A stretch of 6,915 bases of DNA, taken from positions 1 through 6,915 of the forward strand of contig JADFYT010000126.1 of NCBI GenBank assembly GCA_015232935.1, read 5' to 3'. Of this stretch, positions 1 to 6,454 are shown one piece after another. Positions within the stretch are counted from its first letter, which is position 1. Each line of letters starts with the position of its first letter. Position numbers and translations under genes: made by a program. The notes under the pieces are model-generated. The model did not search any database and was not told the DNA's origin. It saw only the letters and a program-made list of their open reading frames with translations. The stretch is from Desulfamplus sp. Its GTDB lineage: Bacteria > Desulfobacterota > Desulfobacteria > Desulfobacterales > Desulfobacteraceae.

Positions 1-1
1 A

Positions 2-919
2 GCAGCAGATGCGGTACATACCAGATATCCCGAAATTGATATTTCTGTCAGAACTCTTGGAATAGAGGGAGAACAATATGCTGCCAGGCTTCATACGGCA
101 GGAGTACGCCAGATTGATCTGGTGGTTAATGCTGTTAACACGGCCTATCTTGAAAAGCTCTATGCATGGATACGTCCGGGACGCAAGACATTGAAAAATG
201 AAGAAGCAGCAACTCGCCTTCTTCAGGAGCAGAAAAAAGCATTAAGAGCCTTTAATAATACCGGAATTTCCGTAACGGTTATCACCACACTTTATCCTGA
301 CAACAACGAAGATCATGTTGAAGAGATAGCAAGGGTAATGGCTCAACTGGGTGCAAAAGATATGGTGATAGAACCTTACCGTCAGGAAGAAGGTGCCGAA
401 ATTTTCCTGCAATATCCTGATGAAGCGATGATGGAAGAGGCTCGAAGAGTCTGTTCAAGGCATATTACATTAAAAGAGATTACAACAGGAACTGTTTGTG
501 AATTTCCGACCGTAAGTAATGTGGCGACAAATGATTCAGGGACAGGAAATATGCCTGAACCGGCAAGACTGTTTAAACCAACAAAAATGAGACCAAATAT
601 AGCGGTTGTCAGTGCCAATGGCATTGATGTTGATCTCCATCTGGGTCAGGCAAGACAGATACTGATTTATGGACCGAGAGCAGACGGGCTGGTCTCTCTT
701 CTTGAAACACGACCTGCTCCTGAATCGGGCAGTGGTGCACAACGGTGGCTTGCTCTTGCAGGGAAACTGAAAGATTGCTTTGCCATTCTGACATCAAACG
801 CTGGTGAAAATCCCCGTAAAGTGCTGGCAGGCGAGGGGATCAGGACTCTTATGATAGAAGGGAATATAGAAGTTACGGTTGACGCTCTCTATGGTGGCGG
901 GAAAAAGAGGAAGAAGTAA
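2..919 (+). CDS. NifB-like radical-SAM/NifX fusion protein, 5' end outside window
   Basis: The frame is open from base 2, so the gene starts upstream; the GTG at 122 is an internal valine. About 305 residues are visible. The first ~165 align by eye with the second half of the radical-SAM barrel of the NifB encoded at 4453-5730: a RYPEIDISVRTLG strand corresponds to its NYPETLLCVSSNG, VNAVNTAYLEKLYAWI to its DPETGKEIYSWV, and ITTLYPDNNEDHVEEIARVMAQLGA to its VIPGINDHHIEAVAAKMKDLGA. The last ~110 residues are a NifX-type domain (RPNIAVVSANGIDVDLHLGQAR) ending in a basic GGGKKRKK tail. It lacks the CTRCRADAAG block of true NifB, so it is probably not the canonical NifB-co synthase. The SAM-cluster cysteines would lie outside the window and cannot be checked. 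A role in cofactor assembly or carrying is inferred from the domains and the nif neighbours. Confidence 0.75.
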   Translation, partial: AADAVHTRYPEIDISVRTLGIEGEQYAARLHTAGVRQIDLVVNAVNTAYLEKLYAWIRPGRKTLKNEEAATRLLQEQKKALRAFNNTGISVTVITTLYPDNNEDHVEEIARVMAQLGAKDMVIEPYRQEEGAEIFLQYPDEAMMEEARRVCSRHITLKEITTGTVCEFPTVSNVATNDSGTGNMPEPARLFKPTKMRPNIAVVSANGIDVDLHLGQARQILIYGPRADGLVSLLETRPAPESGSGAQRWLALAGKLKDCFAILTSNAGENPRKVLAGEGIRTLMIEGNIEVTVDALYGGGKKRKK

Positions 920-946
920 CCTTTAAAAATAAAAGGAGTATTTAAA

Positions 947-1249
947 ATGGCTATCCCGGAAAAGCAGATACTTGTCTGTCAGAGTTTCAGAGCCAAAGGT
1001 GAATCCAAAGGTATCTGCCATAAACAGACAGATGGTTTTTTACAGTATATTGAAGAGGAAATTTTAGATCGAGGCCTTGATATACAGGTTGTGGCAACAG
1101 GTTGCCTCAAACAGTGCGAAGCAGGCCCTGTAATGGTGGTTCAACCAGATAACTGGTGGTTCAGGGGCGTGGACAGCAAAAGTATTATTGATGCTGTTCT
1201 GGACGGTATTGAAGATGGAAAACCTCTAAAGGAAAATCTCATATCGTAA
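947..1249 (+). CDS. Thioredoxin-fold [2Fe-2S] ferredoxin
   Basis: This 100-residue cytoplasmic protein matches the length and cysteine pattern of the thioredoxin-like [2Fe-2S] ferredoxins (the Clostridium pasteurianum 2Fe and Shethna-type group). Cys11 and Cys24 are 12 residues apart (LVCQSFRAKGESKGIC), and Cys53 and Cys57 form the second pair (GCLKQCEAGP). The GPVMVVQPDNWWFRGV segment that follows the second pair is also typical. An AAGGAG ribosome-binding site at 933-938 lies 8 bases before the ATG. The gene begins 27 bases after the NifB-like gene and precedes nifE, so it is probably co-transcribed with both. Family members are known to associate with nitrogenase components. Supplying electrons to nitrogenase or to cofactor assembly here is inference from position. 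Confidence 0.9.
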   Translation: MAIPEKQILVCQSFRAKGESKGICHKQTDGFLQYIEEEILDRGLDIQVVATGCLKQCEAGPVMVVQPDNWWFRGVDSKSIIDAVLDGIEDGKPLKENLIS

Positions 1250-1310
1250 TTCTACCTTGTTAGGTTTCATTTTAATATATATTTTTAGTAAATGGTCAGG
1301 AAAATTTTTT

Positions 1311-1347
1311 TAGGATTTGACAACGTTATAAAGGTTGTCAAATCTTA
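1311..1347. promoter_or_regulatory. Long inverted repeat upstream of nifE (operator, hairpin or processing site)
   Basis: The arms are 1311-1324 and 1334-1347, 14 bases each around a 9-base centre. Pairing is complete except for one G-T pair (1313 with 1345); the inner core is TTTGACAAC and GTTGTCAAA. It lies in the 147-base gap between the ferredoxin and nifE, ending about 50 bases before the nifE start. A TTGACA at 1317-1322 falls in the left arm and could be a -35 box overlapped by an operator, but no good -10 follows at the right distance. No U-tract follows the right arm, so it does not look like a plus-strand terminator. As RNA it would be a stable stem that could set the fdx/nifE mRNA ratio. 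The function is not determined. Confidence 0.5.
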
Positions 1348-1382
1348 TCACTGCAATTTTCGCCAATTGTCGTTAAACATGG

Positions 1383-1387
1383 AAGGA
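1383..1387 (+). promoter_or_regulatory. Ribosome-binding site that sets the nifE start
   Basis: AAGGA lies 9 bases before the ATG at 1397. The alternative in-frame ATGs at 1292 and 1379 have no Shine-Dalgarno-like sequence in front of them, and the segment from 1292 to 1396 would add 35 residues not typical of NifE and run through the inverted repeat. Confidence 0.75.
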
Positions 1388-1396
1388 AACCGGAAG

Positions 1397-2755
1397 ATGA
1401 AAGCTGCAGCTTTTTTACAGGACAGAAAAAATCAGATACACCGCAAGGGGAAAACGCCTTTTACGATGGAGTGCAACAAAGAGAGTCTTGCTGGTGCGGT
1501 AAGCCAGAGAGCATGCGTGTTTTGCGGTTCAAGAGTAGTGCTTTATCCTATAGCTGACGCCCTTCATCTGGTGCATGGGCCAATCGGCTGCGCGGTTTAC
1601 ACATGGGATATCCGCGGTGCCCTCTCATCAGGCCCTGAGCTGCATCGGCTATCCTTTTCAACAGATCTCCAGGAGATGGATGTTATTTTCGGCGGTGAAA
1701 AGAAGCTCTATAATGCCCTTGTTGAGCTTATAGACCGCCATCAGCCCAAAGCCGCATTTGTCTATTCGACATGTATTGTAGGAATTATCGGAGATGATAT
1801 GGGAGCGGTGTGCAAAAGGGTTGGCGATGAAAAGGGAATACCTGTTCTTCCGGTCATGTCAGAGGGATTCAAGGGCAATAAAAGGGAAGGGTATCAGGCT
1901 GCCTGCAATGCGATGTCGCAGTTGGTCGGAACAGGCGATACAAGTGGTATCTCACGCTACAGCATCAATATTCTCGGCGATTTCAACCTTGCAGGGGAGA
2001 TATGGCTGATTCAGGACTATCTCAACAGGATTGGTGTTGAAGTTGTAGCCAGAATCACAGGAGATGGAAGGATCAATGATATCAAGCGTGCTCATGGTGC
2101 AGCTCTTAATGTGGTTCAATGTTCCGGTGCTACCATGGAACTTGCCAACATGATGAAAGAGAGGTTTGCTATCCCTTCAATCCGTGTCTCGTATTTTGGT
2201 ATTGAAGATATGGCAGAGGCACTTTACGAAGTGGCAAGATTTTTTAAAGACCCTCTTGTGATGGAAAAAGCCAAACTGTTAGTCCGTGAAGAGATCGCAA
2301 GGATAATGCCTGAACTCAACAGATACAAAGCAGAACTAAAGGGTAAAAAGGCTGCAATCTATGTAGGAGGGGCTTTCAAGGCATTCTCGCTTGTAAAGGC
2401 TTTCCGGCTGATAGGGATGAATGTGGTGATGGTCGGTTCCCAGACAGGCACTGCCGAGGATTACGAAGAGCTGCAGGAGATAACTGATGAAGGGACAATT
2501 ATTGTCGATGACTCCAACCCTCTTGAGCTCTCTTCATTCCTGAAAGAAAAAGATGTCGATATATTTGTCGGCGGAGTCAAAGAGAGGCCTATAGCTTACA
2601 AACTTGGAGTTGCTTTCTGTGATCATAACCATGAACGTAAAGAGATGCTTGCGGGATTTCAGGGGATGCTGAACTTTGCAAAAGAGGTTTACAATTCTGT
2701 GATGAGTCCTGTCTGGAGGTTCGTCCCGCGAAGAAGAGAAGGAGAAAAATCATGA
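1397..2755 (+). CDS. nifE: NifE, FeMo-cofactor assembly scaffold alpha subunit
   Basis: NifE pairs with NifN in a cytoplasmic alpha2-beta2 scaffold that receives NifB-co and matures it before delivery to apo-NifDK. The 452-residue product has the normal family length. Visible marks are an ACVFCG motif (Cys40, Cys43), YPIADALHLVHGPIGC (Cys65) and YSTC (Cys126). Cys40, Cys65 and Cys126 match the positions of the three NifE ligands of the bridging [4Fe-4S] cluster; Cys43 stands where Azotobacter NifE has Asp. Cys242 (NVVQCSGATMELA) occupies the position equivalent to the NifD FeMo-co cysteine. The C-terminal CDHNHERKEMLAGFQGM block is also characteristic of NifE. The start at 1397 is chosen for its ribosome-binding site; an ORF reaching back to 1292 exists but is probably not translated. 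The stop overlaps the nifN start (ATGA), so the two are translationally coupled. Confidence 0.95.
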   Translation: MKAAAFLQDRKNQIHRKGKTPFTMECNKESLAGAVSQRACVFCGSRVVLYPIADALHLVHGPIGCAVYTWDIRGALSSGPELHRLSFSTDLQEMDVIFGGEKKLYNALVELIDRHQPKAAFVYSTCIVGIIGDDMGAVCKRVGDEKGIPVLPVMSEGFKGNKREGYQAACNAMSQLVGTGDTSGISRYSINILGDFNLAGEIWLIQDYLNRIGVEVVARITGDGRINDIKRAHGAALNVVQCSGATMELANMMKERFAIPSIRVSYFGIEDMAEALYEVARFFKDPLVMEKAKLLVREEIARIMPELNRYKAELKGKKAAIYVGGAFKAFSLVKAFRLIGMNVVMVGSQTGTAEDYEELQEITDEGTIIVDDSNPLELSSFLKEKDVDIFVGGVKERPIAYKLGVAFCDHNHERKEMLAGFQGMLNFAKEVYNSVMSPVWRFVPRRREGEKS

Positions 2756-4260
2756 GCAATATGCCACCTTACACATCAACAACCAATGCCTGCAAACTTT
2801 GTAAACCGCTCGGAGCAAGTCTTGCGTTCCGCGGCATTGAGGGAACTGTCCCGTTCCTTCACGGCTCTCAAGGTTGTGCAACCTATATGAGACGCTATAT
2901 TATCAGCCACTTCAACGAACCTATTGATATCGCATCCTCCTCTCTTGGTGAAAAACACGCGGTTTACGGAGGATCTGCCAATCTCAAACTTGGTCTGAAT
3001 AATGTCACTAAAAAGTATGCCCCAAAGCTGATAGGAGTTGCCACAACCTGTCTTACCGAGACAATTGGTGACGATGTAAAGAGAATCATCAGCGAATATG
3101 AGGCTGAGTTTCATAAAAATACGATCTCTTGCGTGGATGTGGAATCTGATGAAGGTAAAACTCCTTGTATCAATGAAGATCTTTCTATATGTGAAAAACC
3201 GGTGTCGAATAAATATAAGGCTCATAAATATAAAGATGAGCATCCCCGTATTATATATGTATCTACCCCAAGTTACTCAGGCACTCACATGGAGGGGTTT
3301 CATGCTGCACTTAAAGCTGTAGTCGAACAACTGACAGAGCCTGTTTTGCCTGATGAGTCTCTTGATTCAGGCAATGATGCTGATCCTTTAACCCGCGGGA
3401 CAGTGAACTTCATGCCAGGCTTTGTCTCTGCTGCTGATCTTCGTTATCTCAAGGAGCTTCTTGCAGATTTTAAAATAGATTTTACCCTTTTTCCTGATTA
3501 CTCGGAATCCCTTGATGGAGAGGCGTTGAACGACTATCCGTTGATCCCTGCAGGCGGTACCCTGATTAAAGATATAAAAAAGATGGGAGGAGCAAAAATA
3601 ACAATAGAGTGCGGTTCAACCCTGCCAAAAGAGTCAGCCGGAAGATCTCTTGAAAAAATGTATGGCACTCCTCTTTACAGGACTGCTCTGCCGATCGGCA
3701 TCAGGGAGACTGACAGGCTTATGGATAAACTTGCACAGATAAGCAAAACAGGGATTCCCTCACGCTATAAATCAGCAAGAGGCAGACTTGTTGATGCAAT
3801 GGTGGATGGTCATAAATATCTCTCCGGTAAAAGGGCGGTTGTATATGGAGAAGAGGATCTTGTTGTAGGGTTGACCTCATTTCTTGCAGAAACAGGTGTT
3901 CAGCCGGTTCTTTGTGCCTCTGGCGGCAAAAGCGGTGAGTTGGCCAGGGCTATTGCAGGTGTGCTCGACGGTATCTCTCCAATGGCTGAAGTTTACGAAA
4001 ATGTTGATTTCTATGACATTGAAGAGAGAGCAGAGAGCCTCAATATTGATCTTCTGGTTGGCCACAGCAAGGGTTATACCTTTGCAAGAAAGATTGGAGT
4101 ACCTCTGATCAGGGTAGGCTTTCCTGTTCATGATCGCATGGGAGGCCAGAGAATACTTCATCTTGGTTATCACGGAGCCCAGATGCTTTTCGATACCATC
4201 ACAAATACCATAATCGCAAAAAAACAGGATGATTCGCCAATAGGCTATAGCTATATGTGA
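2752..4260 (+). CDS. nifN: NifN, FeMo-cofactor assembly scaffold beta subunit
   Basis: NifN is the partner of NifE in the cofactor scaffold. N-terminal marks are ACKLCKPLGAS (Cys14, Cys17), VPFLHGSQGCATYMRRYIISHF (Cys42) and TTCLTETIGDD (Cys100). Cys42 is the residue that completes the NifEN bridging cluster in Azotobacter, whose NifN lacks counterparts of Cys17 and Cys100; here the full NifK P-cluster-like set is present. The placement between nifE and nifB, plus RYKSARGRLVDAMVDGHKYLSGKRAVVYGEEDLVVG and the C-terminal GVPLIRVGFPVHDRMGG block, favours NifN over NifK. At 502 residues it is longer than usual, mainly from an inserted, charged, lysine-rich segment at about residues 121-164 holding Cys127, Cys139 and Cys147. 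It starts inside the nifE stop codon (ATGA). Confidence 0.92.
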   Translation: MSNMPPYTSTTNACKLCKPLGASLAFRGIEGTVPFLHGSQGCATYMRRYIISHFNEPIDIASSSLGEKHAVYGGSANLKLGLNNVTKKYAPKLIGVATTCLTETIGDDVKRIISEYEAEFHKNTISCVDVESDEGKTPCINEDLSICEKPVSNKYKAHKYKDEHPRIIYVSTPSYSGTHMEGFHAALKAVVEQLTEPVLPDESLDSGNDADPLTRGTVNFMPGFVSAADLRYLKELLADFKIDFTLFPDYSESLDGEALNDYPLIPAGGTLIKDIKKMGGAKITIECGSTLPKESAGRSLEKMYGTPLYRTALPIGIRETDRLMDKLAQISKTGIPSRYKSARGRLVDAMVDGHKYLSGKRAVVYGEEDLVVGLTSFLAETGVQPVLCASGGKSGELARAIAGVLDGISPMAEVYENVDFYDIEERAESLNIDLLVGHSKGYTFARKIGVPLIRVGFPVHDRMGGQRILHLGYHGAQMLFDTITNTIIAKKQDDSPIGYSYM

Positions 4261-4289
4261 CCTTTCTCCAGCTCTATGTGACCTTCTCC
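4249..4289 (+). repeat. Imperfect tandem duplication across the nifN stop codon
   Basis: Two adjacent copies, 4249-4269 and 4270-4289, share the pattern AGCTMTATGTGACCTTTCTCC, with one substitution and one missing T in the second copy. The first copy carries the nifN stop TGA (4258-4260), so the second repeats the same stop context untranslated. It looks like a slippage or unequal-exchange duplication and marks the left end of the nifN-nifB gap. Confidence 0.7.
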
Positions 4290-4309
4290 CATACTATCCC
4301 ATGCTGTTG

Positions 4310-4421
4310 ACCTGAGCTGCACAGCAATTTTACAGCCGCAGGCTGAAGCCATCGGCTCAGGTAAGCAAGCCCCCTTAAGGAGGCTTGGGTACAAATTAGC
4401 CCGGAGTTTTAGCTCAGGGGC
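4310..4421 (+). other. Candidate structured RNA in the nifN-nifB gap (nifB leader)
   Basis: The 192-base gap before nifB has no gene but several GC-rich helices. ACCTGAGC (4310-4317) pairs with GCTCAGGT (4355-4362) and encloses a CAGCC-GCA-GGCTG hairpin (4333-4345) plus smaller stems, giving a multibranched fold. CAAGCC (4366-4371) pairs with GGCTTG (4382-4387) around an inner CCTTAAGG. GCCC (4399-4402) pairs with GGGC (4418-4421) around an inner GAG/CTC. The last stem ends 31 bases before the nifB ATG. It could be a cis-regulatory leader, an mRNA processing or stabilising element, or a relic repeat. I do not recognise it as a known riboswitch class, and the pairing was done by eye. Confidence 0.35.
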
Positions 4422-4452
4422 GATATGCAGATTCTTACTACAGGATATCAAC

Positions 4453-5730
4453 ATGAATACTTACACTATCAAGGATTACGATCGACATCCATGCTTCAAT
4501 CCGGAAGCAAAAGGCAAATATGGCAGGGTACATCTTCCGGTTGCACCAAGATGCAATATAAAATGCAATTTCTGCGACCGTAAATATGACTGCGTGAACG
4601 AGTCACGTCCAGGTGTTACAAGTAATCTTCTCAGTCCCGAGCAGGCCAATATTTACATGGGAAAAGTTCTTGAAAAAGAGCCCCGCATCTCGGTAGCCGG
4701 TATAGCAGGCCCTGGTGATCCATTTGCGAATCCGGAAAATACAATGGAGACACTGCGTCTGATTCGTAAGAACTATCCGGAGACTCTGCTTTGTGTATCG
4801 TCAAACGGAATGGGGATAGGCCCTTATATTGACGATCTTGCACAAATTGAGGTCTCTCATGTTACCATTACTGTATGCACTGTTGATCCTGAAACAGGCA
4901 AAGAGATCTACAGCTGGGTAAGCGACAACAATGTTATTTACAGAGGGATTCAAGGAGCACAATTGCTTCTTGAAAGGCAGATAGATGCAATTGTCAGGCT
5001 AAAGGCGGTCGGGATAACAGTAAAGATAAACTGTATTGTCATCCCTGGCATAAATGATCACCATATTGAGGCTGTAGCAGCAAAAATGAAAGACCTTGGG
5101 GCAGATCTCTTTAACTGCATGGCGATGTTTCCAAACGTGAACACTCCTTTTGGGAGGATAGCACAGCCGGACAAAGAGACAATCAAAAATATCCAGAAAA
5201 TGGCAGAAAAATATCTTCCGCAGATGCGTCACTGCACGCGCTGCCGGGCAGATGCCGCAGGTCTTCTTGATGACGACAGGACAGAAGAGTTCAGGGGGTG
5301 TCTATCCTCATGTTCAAAAATCGAGATTCCGTTCGGAACGAAGCGACCCTATGTGGCTGTAGCAACTATAGAAGGGATTTTGATCAATCAGCACCTTGGT
5401 GAGGCAAGGTCATTTCATATCTGGGAAGCCCGTGAAGGTACTTACAGATTTGTGGAAGAGCGTGAAGCTGCGGCTAATGGGGGAGGTATAAAAAGGTGGC
5501 ATGAACTTGCAAGGATTCTTGCGGATTGCCGTGCAGTATTGGTCAGTGCCATAGGTCAGAATCCGTTTGACATTCTTATGAAATCAGGCATTGAGCCTGT
5601 CGAGGCATCAGGGTTTATTGAAGATGCCCTGCCTTTGGTCTATGAAGGACAAGAGACTTCCCGACTCAAAGGGAAACGCAAATCGTGTGCTTCTGGAGGA
5701 TGCAGCGGTTCCGGAGGAGGGTGTGGTTGA
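4453..5730 (+). CDS. nifB: NifB, NifB-co synthase with C-terminal NifX-type domain
   Basis: NifB is a radical-SAM enzyme that fuses two [4Fe-4S] clusters with a SAM-derived carbide and sulfide into NifB-co, the core of FeMo-co. The 425-residue product shows HPCF (Cys14) near the N-terminus; the SAM-cluster motif C34-x3-C38-x2-C41 (RCNIKCNFCDRKYDCVNESRPG); the SAM-binding GPGDPFANPENTMETLRL near residues 86-103; VIPGINDHH near 196-204; and CTRCRADAAG (Cys261, Cys264). Residues from about 299 form a NifX-type domain (RPYVAVATIEGILINQHLGEAR) that probably holds or hands on the cluster. The tail CASGGCSGSGGGCG adds three cysteines beyond the NifX domain. A ribosome-binding AGGA (4442-4445) lies 7 bases before the ATG. 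It follows nifN after a 192-base gap and ends the plus-strand operon in this window. Confidence 0.96.
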   Translation: MNTYTIKDYDRHPCFNPEAKGKYGRVHLPVAPRCNIKCNFCDRKYDCVNESRPGVTSNLLSPEQANIYMGKVLEKEPRISVAGIAGPGDPFANPENTMETLRLIRKNYPETLLCVSSNGMGIGPYIDDLAQIEVSHVTITVCTVDPETGKEIYSWVSDNNVIYRGIQGAQLLLERQIDAIVRLKAVGITVKINCIVIPGINDHHIEAVAAKMKDLGADLFNCMAMFPNVNTPFGRIAQPDKETIKNIQKMAEKYLPQMRHCTRCRADAAGLLDDDRTEEFRGCLSSCSKIEIPFGTKRPYVAVATIEGILINQHLGEARSFHIWEAREGTYRFVEEREAAANGGGIKRWHELARILADCRAVLVSAIGQNPFDILMKSGIEPVEASGFIEDALPLVYEGQETSRLKGKRKSCASGGCSGSGGGCG

Positions 5731-5756
5731 GCGTACATTATCCATTTACGGCCATC

Positions 5757-5779
5757 CTGAGCACATCGCGTTCAGTTTA
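5757..5779 (+). terminator. Weak candidate terminator after nifB
   Basis: CTGAGC (5757-5762) can pair with GTTCAG (5770-5775), including one G-T pair, around a 7-base loop, followed by TTTAT. It sits in the 46-base gap between the convergent nifB and DUF488 genes, where a terminator is expected. The stem is short and the U-run poor. Confidence 0.3.
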
Positions 5780-6214
5780 TAAAATATGCCTGACTGTAAT
5801 TTCGCCCCAGCATTTTTGCAAATATTCCAGGACAAGCCTCCGGTGACAATTGTCAGGTTTGTCCTCACTGCACATAAAACAATCACCGTCCAAAATTATC
5901 CCTGAATATTTTTTATCAACTTGTCTTTCTTTTATTAACTTATTAAATAAGTCCTGATAAGTTTCCCAATCACCTTTTTTTTTCTTGAAAGTATCCAGTA
6001 TCTCTTTGTCAGGTGCTAATTCAGGGAAGTGTATATATTCAATATCACAAATCGTTTTCAGAAAATATTTCAGATCATCTTTTTTTGCAAAGCCTGCTAA
6101 TTGAGACACATTATTCAATCTGACATCGACAATCCGTTTAACGCCTGAGTTTTTTAATGCATTGAAAAAGTATTCTGCTTTTTTTTTTGTGAATCCAATG
6201 GTGTAAATATTCAT
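5777..6214 (-). CDS. DUF488 family protein
   Basis: The 145-residue product is a complete DUF488-type protein. It has the N-terminal MNIYTIGFTKKKAEYFF, a KRIVDVRLNN strand near residue 26, a SQLAGFAKKDDLKYFL segment, and the family cysteine/histidine motif CSEDKPDNCHRR at residues 115-126 (Cys115, Cys123, His124, Arg125). No signal peptide or membrane segment is visible. The biochemical function of DUF488 is not established; the conserved Cys-His-Arg cluster suggests a catalytic or ligand-binding site, which is inference. The ATG overlaps the stop of the middle gene (ATGA), and a GGGG (6220-6223 in plus coordinates) could serve as ribosome-binding site. Poly-A tracts code for its Lys-Lys-Lys runs, and base composition is AT-richer than the nif genes. 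It converges with nifB and belongs to a different operon. Confidence 0.88.
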   Translation of the reverse strand: MNIYTIGFTKKKAEYFFNALKNSGVKRIVDVRLNNVSQLAGFAKKDDLKYFLKTICDIEYIHFPELAPDKEILDTFKKKKGDWETYQDLFNKLIKERQVDKKYSGIILDGDCFMCSEDKPDNCHRRLVLEYLQKCWGEITVRHIL

Positions 6215-6454
6215 ACTGACCCCAATATACCTAAGGAATCGGTTTTATATAACTTGCTCATTTCAGAATATTCCGACTTTGAAGGACGGTGTATATAGAT
6301 TTTAAAATGGGCATCCTGTTTCGGACTATAGATTTCCAGAAAACTCTTTTGGTAATATAAACCCTTTGCCAGCAGTCTAAGGCGGCATTTCCACCAGTCG
6401 AATTGTCTGGAAAACTATAATTCCTAAATCTTTTTTGGATGAGACGTTAGTCAT
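6211..6454 (-). pseudogene. Small middle gene of the DUF488 operon, split by an apparent +1 frameshift
   Basis: An ATG at 6454 overlaps the stop of the upstream DUF488 gene (ATGACTAA). Its frame reads MTNVSSKKDLGIIVFQTIRL and stops at 6377-6379 after 25 codons. A second frame, open from 6414, reads FSRQFDWWKCRLRLLAKGLY onward for 67 residues and stops at 6211-6213, overlapping the next start by ATGA. It contains no start codon before a late ATG (residue 52). Removing one base anywhere in the overlap (6377-6414), for example from the TTTT at 6411-6414 read on the minus strand, joins both parts into an 80-residue protein that links neatly to both neighbours. It may be a pseudogene, a programmed frameshift or a sequencing error. 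I do not recognise the protein; it is basic and soluble-looking, with an HFKIYIHRPSKSEY core. Confidence 0.6.

Noticed and set aside
122..124. GTG at 122 as the start of the first gene
   Set aside because: The frame stays open to the window edge and the upstream residues align with the NifB barrel, so the true start is outside.
1317..1345. TTGACA as a sigma-70 -35 box with AAATCT 17 bases later as -10
   Set aside because: The -10 match is poor, and the TTGACA is fully explained as part of the inverted-repeat arm; noted only under the dyad.
2776..3243. 155-codon open frame on the minus strand inside nifN
   Set aside because: It is antisense to well-conserved NifN coding sequence, resembles no known family and has no supporting context.
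3663..3678. TGGCAC-N5-TTTAC, similar to a sigma-54 (-24/-12) promoter
   Set aside because: The essential GC of the -12 element is replaced by TA, and the site lies deep inside nifN.
4307..4334. TTGACC with TTTACA as a promoter for nifB
   Set aside because: Both boxes are weak and overlap the hairpin-rich segment; not enough to call a promoter.
5591..5782. 63-codon frame overlapping the end of nifB and running into the gap
   Set aside because: It is out of frame with the conserved NifX domain of NifB and has no independent ribosome-binding site or family resemblance.
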